In this document: positions 1 to 10,853 of the stretch, one piece after another
Numbering within the stretch: the first letter of the stretch is position 1
Layout of the letters: each line of letters opens with the position of its first letter
Origin: Amyloporia xantha
Lineage: Eukaryota; Basidiomycota; Agaricomycetes; Polyporales; Adustoporiaceae
Reading direction: 5' to 3'
DNA length: 64,000 bases
Assembly: GCA_036971615.1 (NCBI GenBank)
Contig: JAYKKR010000007.1
Coordinates: 1,364,001-1,428,000 of the forward strand
Position numbers and translations under genes: made by a program
Notes under the pieces: generated by a model
The model's database searches: none
What the model was told of the DNA's origin: nothing
Seen by the model: only the letters and a program-made list of their open reading frames with translations

Positions 1-1447
1 TTTCGCACCTCCATTTTGCGCTCGGACGCCGTTGACGACTTCGTTGCGGTTGCCTAGGACTTGCCGATCACCCAAGCGAAGATTCGCTAGGTCATTGAGA
101 ACCCCCTCGACGGCATCCGCATCAGCGGGTGATGATCGTTTTGGTGGTGTTAGGACGTGGATCGTCTGCTGCAGGGTCGAAAGGTCAACATCACCTCCCA
201 CAGTCATCGAGGCCACATCAACAGACTGAGGCGACTTACCTGCAGCTCAGACGGGGGCCAGACGAAACGTGAGGAGGATGGATACCCCATGTCCTTCATG
301 AGCTCTCGGAACTCGTTCACCCAATGCACATAGTCTGGGCATTCTGTGAACTTCAGCCGACGGCAGTACCGGAGGAAGTCCTCGAATTCGCTTGGTAGCC
401 CGCGACAAAGGTCCTCCGGTCGGGCATGACGCTTCTCCCGTTTCAGGCGCTCATGGGCGGCATTTGTCTTTGGGACGCCGTTGCGTGTCCAGCTGAGCCC
501 ACCAGGAGTGAGCAGGTGAATGAGCATCAGCGCTACCGCTTCTAGGTCATCTCGCCGTGAGGGAACTGCAAGATGCGCATGATCCCGAGCATGAGATCAG
601 AGTTCATCTCAGTCCGACGGAGCGGAGCGACGGGCGACGCACCGTGGCTTTTGCAATGCACAGCTACGGAGGTGAACCAGTAGTTCCCAATGAAATCGTG
701 TTTCTCATCTGGGATGTGTCGCCCGGTCGTGGGGTCGATGTACATCTTGGAGAATCCAAAGTCGATCATATAGATCACCTGCTCATCGGGTGGCAGCCCG
801 ATGACACAGTTCCCGAGTTGGATGTCTCGGTGCAGGATGCCGCGCGAGTGCATGAAATCCAGTCGGGATATCTTGCAGCGCGAAGCGTCGAGGGGCCAGA
901 AATAGATGCGGACAAGGTTTGACAAGCCATTAGGTGGGGAAGGAAAGCGGGACTAACCACTTGCATCGCAATGCAGCACACGCTACGCAGATCCATAACG
1001 TCCCTTCCACTTTTACGGAGCAGGGAGTCGAGGCTGGGACCTAGCAGATCGATAGCCAGGTAGTCATATTTCCCCTCTATGCCCGCTGCCCAAAGAGTTG
1101 GCATGCCCTGGCCACCTTGAAGCATGGGATAGAAGTAGCGCTCATACCGGTTCGTCGGGCATTCGACGTCAGTGCGCTGCAGCTTGAGTGCGACCTCATG
1201 ATTGCTGTAGAGGTGTGTCGCGCGAAATATGGATCCTTTGGTCCACGAGACAGGGCAGCGGTTCATTATCAGGAATCAGACGACATGGATGGTGAGCCTG
1301 AGCGGCAAACATACCTGAGAATCCGGAACCGAGGTTCTCCCCCACCCAGTAATTAGCAATCTTCCTCGGATAGTGATCTGACATGTGGTTCGAGTAGACC
1401 TCGGAAGAGGGATATGTTTGGGAAGGTTCAAGAAGCCGCCTAGGCAC
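1..1447 (-). CDS. CK1-type protein kinase, partial at the left edge
   Basis: Casein-kinase-1-like kinase, probably phosphorylating Ser/Thr. Exons read from the minus strand give a glycine loop (GENLGSGFSG), the ATP lysine (VALKLQ), the CK1 hallmark LLGPSLDSLLRKSGR, HRD (LHRDIQLGN), DFG (IDFGFSK) and the CK1 C-lobe blocks SRRDDLEA and PSEFEDFLRYCRRL. Introns were placed by protein continuity: donor at 1314 to acceptor at 1236, a second near 870-950, and 566-642. A strong donor (GTAAGT) at 239 follows the kinase domain; an open frame then runs from about 171 to base 1, so the C-terminus is probably outside the window. The start could be the ATG at 1447 or the one at 1384. The usual HRDIKPDN is HRDIQLGN here: the catalytic Asp and Asn stay, but the Lys that contacts the phosphate is Gln. 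The fold assignment is firm, activity is not. Confidence 0.85.
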
Positions 1448-2859
1448 CTATGCGTCGGATGCGTTAGGAGAAAGGGAACGCGCGCAGGACAGTATCAGCC
1501 AGGAACTTCAGCACATGCACATGGGTTCTAAGGAGATCGAGAATCGGAGAGGCGCGTGCGATAGACAGCTTACTGTCGTCGCGGTCGCAGGAATGGTTAA
1601 GGCGGGTTTCCTAAGTTCAGCCTCGAGGTGGTAGAGGATGGTGTTCATTGCTCGAGAGGCGAACCGCGAATGCGTTGAACGATCACGTGGGCACCGCGTT
1701 CAAGTCGCGTGCGGGTGGACGTGAGGCCACTGCCGTAAGCGGCTGCCTATGTGCCTTCATACAGCGCCGCGCTCATGCTATAGAGCGCTCATAGACGGAT
1801 GTGTTCAAACTTCATTCATACACTTATGGCCTGACCTCTGCTCGGCACTTTTCTGCATTGCGCTCGGAGTGATTCGCCTCAAGGTCCTTCCTCGGCACCG
1901 GAACGGATGTGCCACACGCTATGACTTAGTAAAAGCTCACCCCCGAATGGACAGATGTGTATCTATGGTATGCACACGTCCTATATTGACCCCGACTGCT
2001 CAGGCCAGTCCCCATTGGGTGCTTATATGACTAACGGTACGGGCTGCTCCAGGATTTTTCCTCGCTGTTTCTCGTGGAACGCGATGGCAACGACCGGCTA
2101 CTTCTAGACCTTATCTCCCTCGGACGTGAAGGATTCCCCGGCGGCGTGACAGGAACAGGCATGGCGCATGTAGCATCGGCATTCAGCACGAATCGGGGGA
2201 GATGTGGCATTTCTCCTCGATCGAATCGCGGGCGGAAATTTTTGGGCTATGTCAAAGAATCCGGGTTTGGTCTCCATCGATACGATGCCGGCCGGTGTAC
2301 CATACGCACCTCGAGGCTCGAGCGGATAGACATCGAGACAAGTTTAGGCCGGGTGCACAGGAATGTGTATGTGATGTTCTGATCCGTTCTAGGCTCAGGA
2401 CTCGTGGTCGATGGACAGGCTGGGACACGTACGCGCTGTGACTGAACACGAGGATCGCAAGCATGAGGGTGCAAAAACTTTGCGCGCGGTTGACATGGAC
2501 ATGACATTGGTCACAGGGCGCGATGATTCAGTTGAACACGGAGGATATACCGCTGCTCTGTGGACGAACTGCCCACGACTGGCATCTGCATAGGAGCAGC
2601 TGATGATCATTCGTTGAGACATGTCGAGACGAGACGGAGGGTGGAGGAAGGCTTGAAGCCTGATGCCGAGTGTGGGAAAGCTGGACGATTCGGTAAGATG
2701 CGCTGCTTGCGATCGTATCTTTGATGGAATTTCCTTTCTAGGATTGTACGCTCCGTTGTCAACGTCCGGGCCTGACAGGTACAAGCTCTCCTCCTCGAGC
2801 ATTGTTATGTTGCCTCCGGCCATGTCACACGCGCTACCCCCTCGGACGCCGGGCGGCGG
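1448..2859. other. Intergenic, no supported gene
   Basis: Short open frames on both strands, none with a recognisable motif or a convincing intron chain. The segment separates the divergent kinase and GH30 genes and probably holds both promoters. Confidence 0.5.
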
Positions 2860-2866
2860 TATAAAG
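2860..2866 (+). promoter_or_regulatory. TATA box of the GH30 gene
   Basis: TATAAAG lies 107-113 bases before the GH30 ATG and is followed by a long pyrimidine-rich run (about 2867-2945). This is the usual layout of a strongly expressed fungal gene. Confidence 0.6.
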
Positions 2867-2972
2867 TCTTCTCCTCCCCTTCTCCATCTCCCATCTTCGT
2901 GTCCCCTTGCCGTCTGGCTGTCCTTTCTTTACTCTCCCTCCGGGTCCGATACGTCCTGTTTATATACCCTCT

Positions 2973-5200
2973 ATGTACTTCCACGCTATTACCTCGTGGC
3001 TTGCCCTCGTCTCGCCCATTGCCGCTCAGCAGATTTACGACATCGTACGTCTGGCGCTTCCTCCTCTCTTCCGCACCCCGAGTTGACTTCACACTTGCAG
3101 TGGTCTACCACATGGGACCGAGATGACTTGTTCACCTATACCAACTTGTCCCCCAACCCGATCGACTTCGTTAGTCCTGGTGCTGATGGTCAGGCTGACA
3201 TCGTCGTCACCGACGGCACCGTGTACCAGGACATGATTGGTTTCGGAGCCACTTTGAGTGAGTGAGCTCTATGCACTAGCCATCTCCAATGTCAAACTGA
3301 CTGTCCAACGTATCCAGCCGACGCTTCGGCCCAGGTGCTCAGCGAGCTCAAGGTAAGCGTACTTCTGACTGGCTCTTAATATTCGTATTGACGCGCCGGC
3401 CCGCTAGTCCGCTAACTCAGACAACTATTGGGATATCCTCAACTATATGTTCGATCGTAGGTTCCCATCTCGTTCACACTGTGCTCCTGTTCACCTCGCC
3501 TATCATCAGCCACTGACGGTGCGAATGCTGCGGGCTTCACTTACCTGCGAGTTCCTCTTGGTGCCTCCGACTTCTCGGCTAGCGGTACGTGTTCCTCTTT
3601 CCCAATCTCCCCAGGAATTCACGTTTAGGATGGATTAGCCTACAGCTTTGATGATGTCAGCGGTGATACCAACCTCGACAATTTCAACATCAACAACGCG
3701 CCGTCGTATTTGTATGATACCCTCAAGGACATCGCTGGTGTCAACAGCCTTTTGAAGATCCACATCGTTCCGTGGTCGCCGGTAAGGAACACGTTAAAAC
3801 ACTCGGCTCTCGGTCTGATCATGTGCATCAGCCCGGATGGATGAAGTCCAGTGGCACTATGCTTGGCGGTTCATTCGACTCTGACTATACCGACACTTGT
3901 GCGTGTCCTTTCATTTCATCGTTGATTTTGCCTCTAAATAAACCCCAACAGACGCCAACTACCTTTTGAAGAGCTTGCAGGCGTACCAGAACATGGGCTT
4001 CAGCGTCTACGCTATCGGTGTCCAGAACGAGCCCCAGAACAGTGACACGACGTATCCCACTTGTCTCATCTCTGCGTCCCAGGAGGCTGCCATTGGCACC
4101 CAGCTACGCTCCTTGATGGACTCGAACGGTTTCTCTGACACCATCATTATTGGCTACGAGCACAACTGGAACGATGCCGCCGACTACCCGGTGACGCTCG
4201 TGCGTATGATTCGTCCCACGTTCAGTGTCTGTGATATCTGATGCAGAGCGCCTCGCAGATGCAAGATGCTGAGAGTGCCTTTGCCGGCGTCTCCTTCCAC
4301 TGTTACGAGGGTAGTGTCAGCGACCAGCAGGACTTCTACAATGCGTACCCCAACAAGAACATCTACTTCACGGAGTGCACGGGTGAGTTTGGCAGCGACT
4401 GGTGGAGTGACATCAAGGTAGGCCATATTATGTCACATCGCCTCCTCCGATCGCTGGCTTAACCTTTTTGTCTCTAGTGGTATATGGACAACATGTGTGT
4501 TACAACCCTTATTTTTAACGCGCGGCTGTGTAAACCCTAATCGCCTCGCAGTTTCATCGGATCGCCCAACTACTGGAGCCAGAGCGGTGCGATGTGGAAT
4601 TTGGCCCTGAACGGCTTGGGTGAGCCCAAGTTGCCCGGCACGGACAGCTGTGGCACGCCCTGCCGCCCGGTCGTGACCGTCAACAGCAACGGTACATACA
4701 ACTATAATCAGGAGTGTACGTGGTCTTTATCGGCGCTCAGCGCTCAGCAACTCACTCGTCCGCGCTGCAGTCTACGCTATCGCTCAGGCGTCCAAGGCCA
4801 TCCTTCCCAAGGACTCTGGAGGACCGTTCGGCCAGCGCATCGAGGTCGCGGTCAACGGTGACTTGAATTGGGGCCTGATCGTCAGCGCGTTTGTGACGAA
4901 CCGTGTCTCCTCGAGCGACTGGCCGCGTTACAGTCTCGTCGTCTTGAACTGGTGCGTTCATCATTTTTGATTTGGTTCGGATCTGTCATTGAGACCGTGC
5001 TGTGTATTCAGGGATGACCAGCCGAACGGTTCTTGGGACCCGACCCCCATCACGGCAACCATTGAGTTCCGTGGACAGCAGGTGCGTGGTATCCGTCATC
5101 GAAGTCGACACATCTGCTCAACTAGTTGTGACACGCACAGGCGACATACACCTTCCCTGTGGGTGTAACCACGTTATGGTGGTACGGCTCGCCGAACTAA
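2973..5200 (+). CDS. Secreted GH30 endo-beta-1,6-glucanase
   Basis: Glycoside hydrolase family 30, most like the fungal subfamily of endo-1,6-beta-glucanases that cut beta-1,6-glucan of fungal walls. The ATG at 2973 opens a 24-codon exon (2973-3044) encoding a signal peptide that ends SPIAAQ; the next exon starts at 3101 with WSTTWDRDDLF. About a dozen short introns follow. Conserved blocks in order: DMIGFGATLSE, GFTYLRVPLGASDFS, IHIVPWSPPGWMKSSG, the acid/base glutamate in YAIGVQNEPQ (about 4020), HCYEG, the nucleophile in IYFTECTGE (about 4370), GAMWNLAL, and the terminal beta-sandwich ending TTLWWYGSPN. No break was noticed and the length fits the family (about 480-500 residues). Wall remodelling or attack on other fungi are both possible roles. 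A glucosylceramidase is the less likely alternative, because the family signature here is that of the secreted fungal glucanases. Confidence 0.9.
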
Positions 5201-5909
5201 GCCGCGTTCCGGTGCGGAACGCGCGGTGCGATCTTGTGCTCATGACTCACAACAACCACATTCATTTTCTACTGGCGCTCTTTTTCGCGGTATTTATTGG
5301 GATTCGCGGCGCAGGATGGGACCTCTCGGGTCGAGGTCTGTGTGGATCTCGCTAGGCGAGGTTTTACAACGCTGTTAGCGCATGTTGTTCGTTGATCGAT
5401 TATTGACCTCGGCTTTATTCTGGGTTTATGCTGGCTGGCTTCACGTGTCATTACTGTAATGGTTATCTGTATATGTGTCTTGGAGCTCTTGTCGATCAAT
5501 AACGGCCATTTCATACCCCAATACATTCATGATTTTGATAAACAAAATCCATGTTGTGCTGTGAGATCTGGTTGCGCGCTTTCAATGCATAGGATGTGTC
5601 AATGCGGACTGATTGCAACTCAAGACATTTTACATTTCTCGACCTTCGAAGCCAGTTTATTCCAAGGCGTCACAGGTTATGAAATGGGTCACTCAATCAG
5701 AGCAATAAGGCTTGAAGAATATGCATGGGGGTTATGAGTATCGTATTACATGAACATACTACAGATGTCTAAGACAGGGTTCCATTTGACGGACGGAGAT
5801 CTGATACAACACGACGAAACGAGGATACAACATACCGGAAGGATTGCAAGCGACAGATAGATACACCGAGACGGACCAAGGAAGTGAGATTGCAGCATGA
5901 AGAGATCCT
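5201..5909. other. Convergent intergenic region
   Basis: Lies between the stop codons of the GH30 gene (+) and RNR1 (-), so it should hold both 3' untranslated regions. No coding pattern or structured repeat was seen. Confidence 0.5.
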
Positions 5910-8900
5910 TTAGCCAGAACACATCACGCATGCATCCTTGTTCTCCAAAGAACACATCAGCTTCTCCTGTTCCAGTTCCCTCTCACGTTGCCGCTGCAGC
6001 GCAGCCGCGAACTCTGGATCCTCTTCTGCAGCTTTCTGAGTTCGTTCGTCAAGGGATAGAACGGCCGCGTCTGTTTCAGAGTGCGACGTCGTTGTACTCA
6101 CTATCGAAGGGGATGGTGGATCGGAGTGGTTGGCGCCATTGAGACTGGCGACGACAGACTCAAGAGGAACAGATGATGCAGGGATGTTGCCATTGGGGGT
6201 GTCAGCTGATGGCGATGGCAGAACAGATATCGGCATTGCAGCTCCATTCGCCTTGACAGTGCTCGCAATGGGTGCCTGGTTTTTCTTGGACTCTTTCAAC
6301 ATGCCCTGGTCGACGGTGAACTGGATCGCCTGGGCAGCCGGACGCGTGCGCAGATAGTACATGCCCGTCTTCAAGCCCTTCTTCCATCCGTAGAAGTGCA
6401 TGCTTGTCAATTGCGACGTCGTCGGCGACTGGAGGTGTACGTTCAAACTCTGGCTCTGACAGATGAACGCACCGCGGTCCGCAGCCATGTCGAGGATCTT
6501 CTTCTGACTAATCTCCCAGACAGTCTTGTAGATAGCCTTGATATCGTCAGGAATACCGGGAACGTTCTGAACAGACCCATGGTTCGCAATGATCATGTTC
6601 TTCATTTGATCATCCCAAAGCTTCCTATCGACGAGCTCCCGGAGCAACCATGGGCAAACAATTTGGAACTCTCCAGCCAGCACTCGACGAGTGTAGATGT
6701 TGCTGCAACAAAAGATTGCATAAGCATATAAGCACTGCGTAGTCGATAAGATTCTATACCTGGTGTATGGCTCGAAGCACTCGTTATAACCCAGAATTTG
6801 GCTGGTCGAGGCAGTAGGCATGGGAGCGACGAGCAATGAGTTGCGCAAACCAGTCTGCGCAATCTTCGCCTTCAGACTCGCCCAGTCCCACAGGTCTGAC
6901 GGAGTGACCCCCCACATGTCATACTGCAGCTCGCCTTTAGACGCCGGACTACCCTCGTACGTCTCATAAGGACCGTCCTTCGCAGCCATCTCACTACTAG
7001 TCTCAAGAGCCGCATGATAGATCGTCTCAAAGATCTGCTTGTTCAACTCCCTTGCCTCTGGTGAGTCAAATGGCATGCGCAGTGCCATGAACGTATCGGC
7101 CAAGCCTTGCACGCCGACACCAATGGGCCGGTGGCGCATGTTGCAACGGCGTGCTTCAGGAATAGGGTAATGGTTGATATCGATGACACGGTTAAGGTTG
7201 AAAGTGACGACTTTCGCAATGTCGTGTAACTTCTGGAAGTTGTATCGCCCACTTTCCACACACGAAGGGAGCGCGATCGAGGCGAGATTGCAGACGGCAG
7301 TTTCGTCAGGCGCTGAGTACTCGACGATCTCCGTGCAAAGATTTGAAGACTTGATAGTACCAAGATTCTTCTGATTTGATTTAGCTAGATGCAGCGATGT
7401 CAATATAAGACACTCGAATAATGAGGGAAATGACTCGCCATTGCAAGCATCCTTGTATAACATAAACGGATTGCCGGTCTCGATCTGAGCATCCAGAATG
7501 GCATACCAGAGCTTGTGTGCATCGATGGTTCTTCTTGCACGTCCCTCACGCTCATAGCGCTCGTACAGTTGTTCAAATTCGTCGCCGTAGACTTCATGAA
7601 GACCAGGTGCCTCGTTAGGGCAGAATAGAGACCACTTCCCATTAGCCTCCACACGTTTCATGCTACGGATTCCATTCGATTAGATTGATTCCCCAAACCA
7701 AATAAGTGGTGCTTACAAGAGATCAGGAATCCAAAGAGCATAGAAGAGATCGCGGGCACGGCCTTCTTCTTTTCCGTGATTCTTTCGAAGATCGAGGAAC
7801 TCAAAGACATCATCATGCCAAGGCTCAAGGTAAATTGCGAATGCACCAGGACGCTTGTTGCCTCCTTGGTCAACATAACGAGCGGTTGCATCGAACGCCC
7901 GAAGCATCGGAACAATGCCGTTCGAGTAGCCATTCGTGCCGGCAATGTAAGACCTAGATATACCATGAGTTAGGTAGTCCCACAGCACAACTTGAGACAA
8001 ATACGCACCCTGTCGCACGGATGTTGTGGATGTTCAGACCAATACCCCCCGCCGTCTTGCTGATCATAGCACAGTTCTTCAATGTATCATAAATCCCCTC
8101 AATGGAATCGTCCTTCATGCAGACAAGGAAGCAGGAAGCGAGTTGTTGGTTAGGCATCCCAGCATTGAAAAGCGTTGGCGAAGCATGCGTAAATAGCCGT
8201 TCGGACATCATTGTATACGTCTCGGTGACACGCGTAAGGTCGGACCCGTGAAGGGCTACAGCGACTCGCATCAGCATGTGTTGTGGGCGTTCAGCTGTAC
8301 GACCGTTGAGCTTGAGAAGGTAAGAACGCTCAAGAGTCTTGAACCCGAAGCTGAAGGGAGTAAGATTAGACAACGAAAACAGGGAGAGACAACGAGAAGC
8401 GCACTAGTTGTAGTTAAAGTCACGTTCGTAAATGATCGTTGAGTCCAAGGCTTCGGCGTTGGCCATAACGACATCGTACATCTCCTTTGAGATCATACCA
8501 GCTGGGCGACCGTTCTTTGGGTTGACTGCAAAGTATGTCAGCTTCATCCAGTATCGCTTCCATATATAGGAATAACATACCATAGTTATATAAGTCACTG
8601 ATAACAGCAGAGAAGTTCTTTTTCGTCTCCTTGTGAAGGTTAGACACAGCAATTCGGGCAGCAAGGATGGCATAGTCAGGGTGTTTAGTCGTAAGATATG
8701 CTGCTGTCTCCGCAGCAAGGTTCTACAAAAGCTATGAGAATATATATGAAATTACTTTAAGGGTTGGCACTCACATCCAGTTCAACCGTCGTCACTCCCT
8801 TGATACACCCCAGCGATGACCTTCTGCGAGATGCTGTTGGAACCGTATAAGAACTAGGCAGTCACACCCTCGTAATCTAGAAACCTTACCTGATAGGGTC

Positions 8901-9184
8901 AACATGTTCATTGTCAAGACCGTAACACAGTTTGCTAATCCTCGCCGTGATCTGTGTAGTGTGCAGTGAGTAACGACTACCTGCAAATAGGGGCCGAGAC
9001 GCGTACCTTGTCAAACTGGACGCGTTCCTTACGTCTAGAAGAGTCATAGAGCACACATTCAGACGTTGTGGATTATTACGACGCGTCAATGTGCTACATA
9101 CCCATCTGCAAACGATGAGCTCAGATGTCGGTGAAAAGTGGGAAGACGATACAATCACGCACCTCGCTTGAATACAAAAGCCAT
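5910..9184 (-). CDS. RNR1: Ribonucleoside-diphosphate reductase large subunit, with a 4-nt exon and an apparent frameshift
   Basis: Class Ia reductase alpha subunit, reducing NDPs to dNDPs in the cytosol together with the small (radical) subunit. Family motifs in order: N-terminal ATP cone ([18 protein letters not shown]), [16 protein letters not shown] with the first redox Cys, [18 protein letters not shown] with the catalytic N/C/E triad, [31 protein letters not shown] with the Tyr pair of the radical path, and the C-terminal redox pair CVMC three residues from the end. The start at 9184 gives MAFVFKR; exon 1 is 9163-9184, exon 2 only 9102-9105, exon 3 9007-9034. Two introns (6703-6759; 7385-7438, a GC-AG intron) are multiples of three without stops, so they read as open frame. 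In the exon around 8780-8860 one extra base near 8793-8802 breaks [16 protein letters not shown]. All catalytic residues lie outside that exon. Confidence 0.95.
9102..9105 (-). other. RNR1: 4-nt microexon of RNR1 (ATGG)
   Basis: Flanked by acceptor GCAG and donor GTATGT. It is needed to join CGAG of exon 1 to ACGTAAGG of exon 3 as Lys-Arg-Asp-Gly-Arg-Lys, the invariant start of the RNR1 ATP cone. Direct joining of exons 1 and 3 shifts the frame. Confidence 0.85.
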
Positions 9185-9373
9185 ATGTGAATGTGTATAC
9201 GATACACACAGTTAATGAAGAGAGAATAGAGGAGAAACAGCTCAGGGGAGAGGGCAGATGAGGGTATGAAGACAAGAAAGAGGGACGCGACGCGATGGCC
9301 TTAAATTGAACGCGAAGTCGTGTTTCTGACTAATATGTACAAATTTGTAACCGTGGGAGAGTTATCTAAATCA

Positions 9374-9412
9374 ACGCGTCGCGACGCGTTATTTACGCTT
9401 GTATCGACGCGT
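9374..9412. promoter_or_regulatory. Cluster of three MluI cell-cycle boxes
   Basis: Three perfect ACGCGT palindromes at 9374-9379, 9384-9389 and 9407-9412, 190-230 bases upstream of the RNR1 start and about 115-150 bases upstream of the divergent gene at 9526. In yeasts this is the MBF binding site that drives G1/S transcription, including the RNR large subunit gene. The site identity is seen; use by MBF here is inferred. Confidence 0.8.
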
Positions 9413-9525
9413 GCCGCACACCTTGTCTCCCTCCGCTGCATCCCTCGTACCCACAGCGAGTCAATTCAGGCGGGTCTGCCATACTGATACTGCGGAACAT
9501 CGTTTCTGAGTCATTCTTTGTTGCT

Positions 9526-10152
9526 ATGCCGCAAGCGCATCACTACATCCACGCAGGAGGGCCGCAATACGCGCCACCAGTTCTGCGCGCTGCATCGCCC
9601 TCAAGCTCGATCGGTACCGAATATGGCGACGATGATACATCTCTCCCAGATAGAGAGCTGAGTCGGGAGGAATTTGATAAGAAATGCGAGGAGCGACTGG
9701 GTCTGCATCAGCGACGAGGCGAGGAGTATTTAGCCGATCTGGACCCACGTTTGCCGCGTCCAAAAACAGCTATAGAAGAGAAAGGTGAGACATGGTGCAG
9801 CGAATACTGTGCCACAATTGATTACTTCATCGCTCTAGCTATGTTCGAGTTCGTCATGAAAAACCTGCGCGATAAGGTCAGGCAGTTGGACGAAGACGAG
9901 CTCTTTGAGCAGACGATGCTTCGCGGGACGCAGATTGGTCGAGAGCAACAACCTTCGTCGGACAATGTTGATGTAATCATGCGGAGTCTTATGGGTTCCT
10001 CAGCTGGCTCTCAGTCGACTCTTCACTTCAGTATGGGAACCGATACTACTGCTCCGCCGTGGAGTGCGAGTATGGCGCAGAATTCGCATCGAGCCGCCGG
10101 CGGTACAGGTTACAGTGCGACGACGATGGGAATGCATTCGACAAGAGCTTAG
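9526..10152 (+). CDS. Small unknown protein, divergent from RNR1
   Basis: Single-exon frame of 208 codons starting at ATG 9526. It was not recognised. The middle (residues about 45-135) is charged and probably helical (LSREEFDKKCEERLG; FEFVMKNLRDKVRQLDEDEL), with WCSEYC and a hydrophobic patch YFIALAMF between. The last 60 residues are Ser/Thr/Gly-rich and probably disordered. No signal peptide or clear membrane span. It shares a roughly 340-base promoter with RNR1 that carries three MluI boxes, so it may follow the same cell-cycle timing. Codon use is like that of neighbouring host genes, which is the main reason to believe it is real. Confidence 0.65.
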   Translation: MPQAHHYIHAGGPQYAPPVLRAASPSSSIGTEYGDDDTSLPDRELSREEFDKKCEERLGLHQRRGEEYLADLDPRLPRPKTAIEEKGETWCSEYCATIDYFIALAMFEFVMKNLRDKVRQLDEDELFEQTMLRGTQIGREQQPSSDNVDVIMRSLMGSSAGSQSTLHFSMGTDTTAPPWSASMAQNSHRAAGGTGYSATTMGMHSTRA

Positions 10153-10853
10153 ACCAGAATTCAGAAAATCAAACAAGGACCCGAACATGTTCTTTAATCC
10201 TCTAGGTTTGTCCCCTCATGTAATATGTAATATAACTGGAGATTCTCATCGCAAATATGTAAGAATTTTGATAATCAAGGTCTACAGTCTAGATCTACTT
10301 CAGCACTCAGATATGTAGGCTAGGTAACACACGCAGGGCTACTCAGTCGCCCACTTGGCAGTGGTCAGCTTTGTGGGCTTGAACGTACATGTGTGAGTCA
10401 GCAGAGGAACGCGTGCTGGATTGAAGTACACGCCATCCTGTCTTATAGTCATATAGAGCAAGACGCACCGAGTGAGCATCGTTGTTGTTCGAGATCTTGT
10501 GTTTCTTCTTAGGTGCGGAGGAAGAAATCAGCCAATTGATATCGTACAGTGCATTTCGCCTAAGATAATCTCACGATGCGTATTGTGGGCGTTCATTCCG
10601 CAGTGTTTCCTTCTAAATACATATTCAACGCCTTCCTTTCTCTCAATTGTCGCCGTGTGCGGCTTACTACGACGAACCTATACGTATATACCTGTACATC
10701 ATAGACATCAGAGTTAAAAATATGAATTATGAAGTTCATCCGTAACTCTCCAGCAGATCCCCTGACTTTCGACACATAACCGCAGGCCTGCCTGTTTTCC
10801 CACATGCGTACAGAAGATGTAAACGTCGGCATCAACACTCACCCCCTGTCCTA
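10153..10853. other. Convergent intergenic region
   Basis: Between the unknown gene (+) and the BTB gene (-), whose stop is at 10854. No recognisable coding exon; the short frames at 10472-10717 (+) and 10593-10838 (-) have no family motif. Confidence 0.5.
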
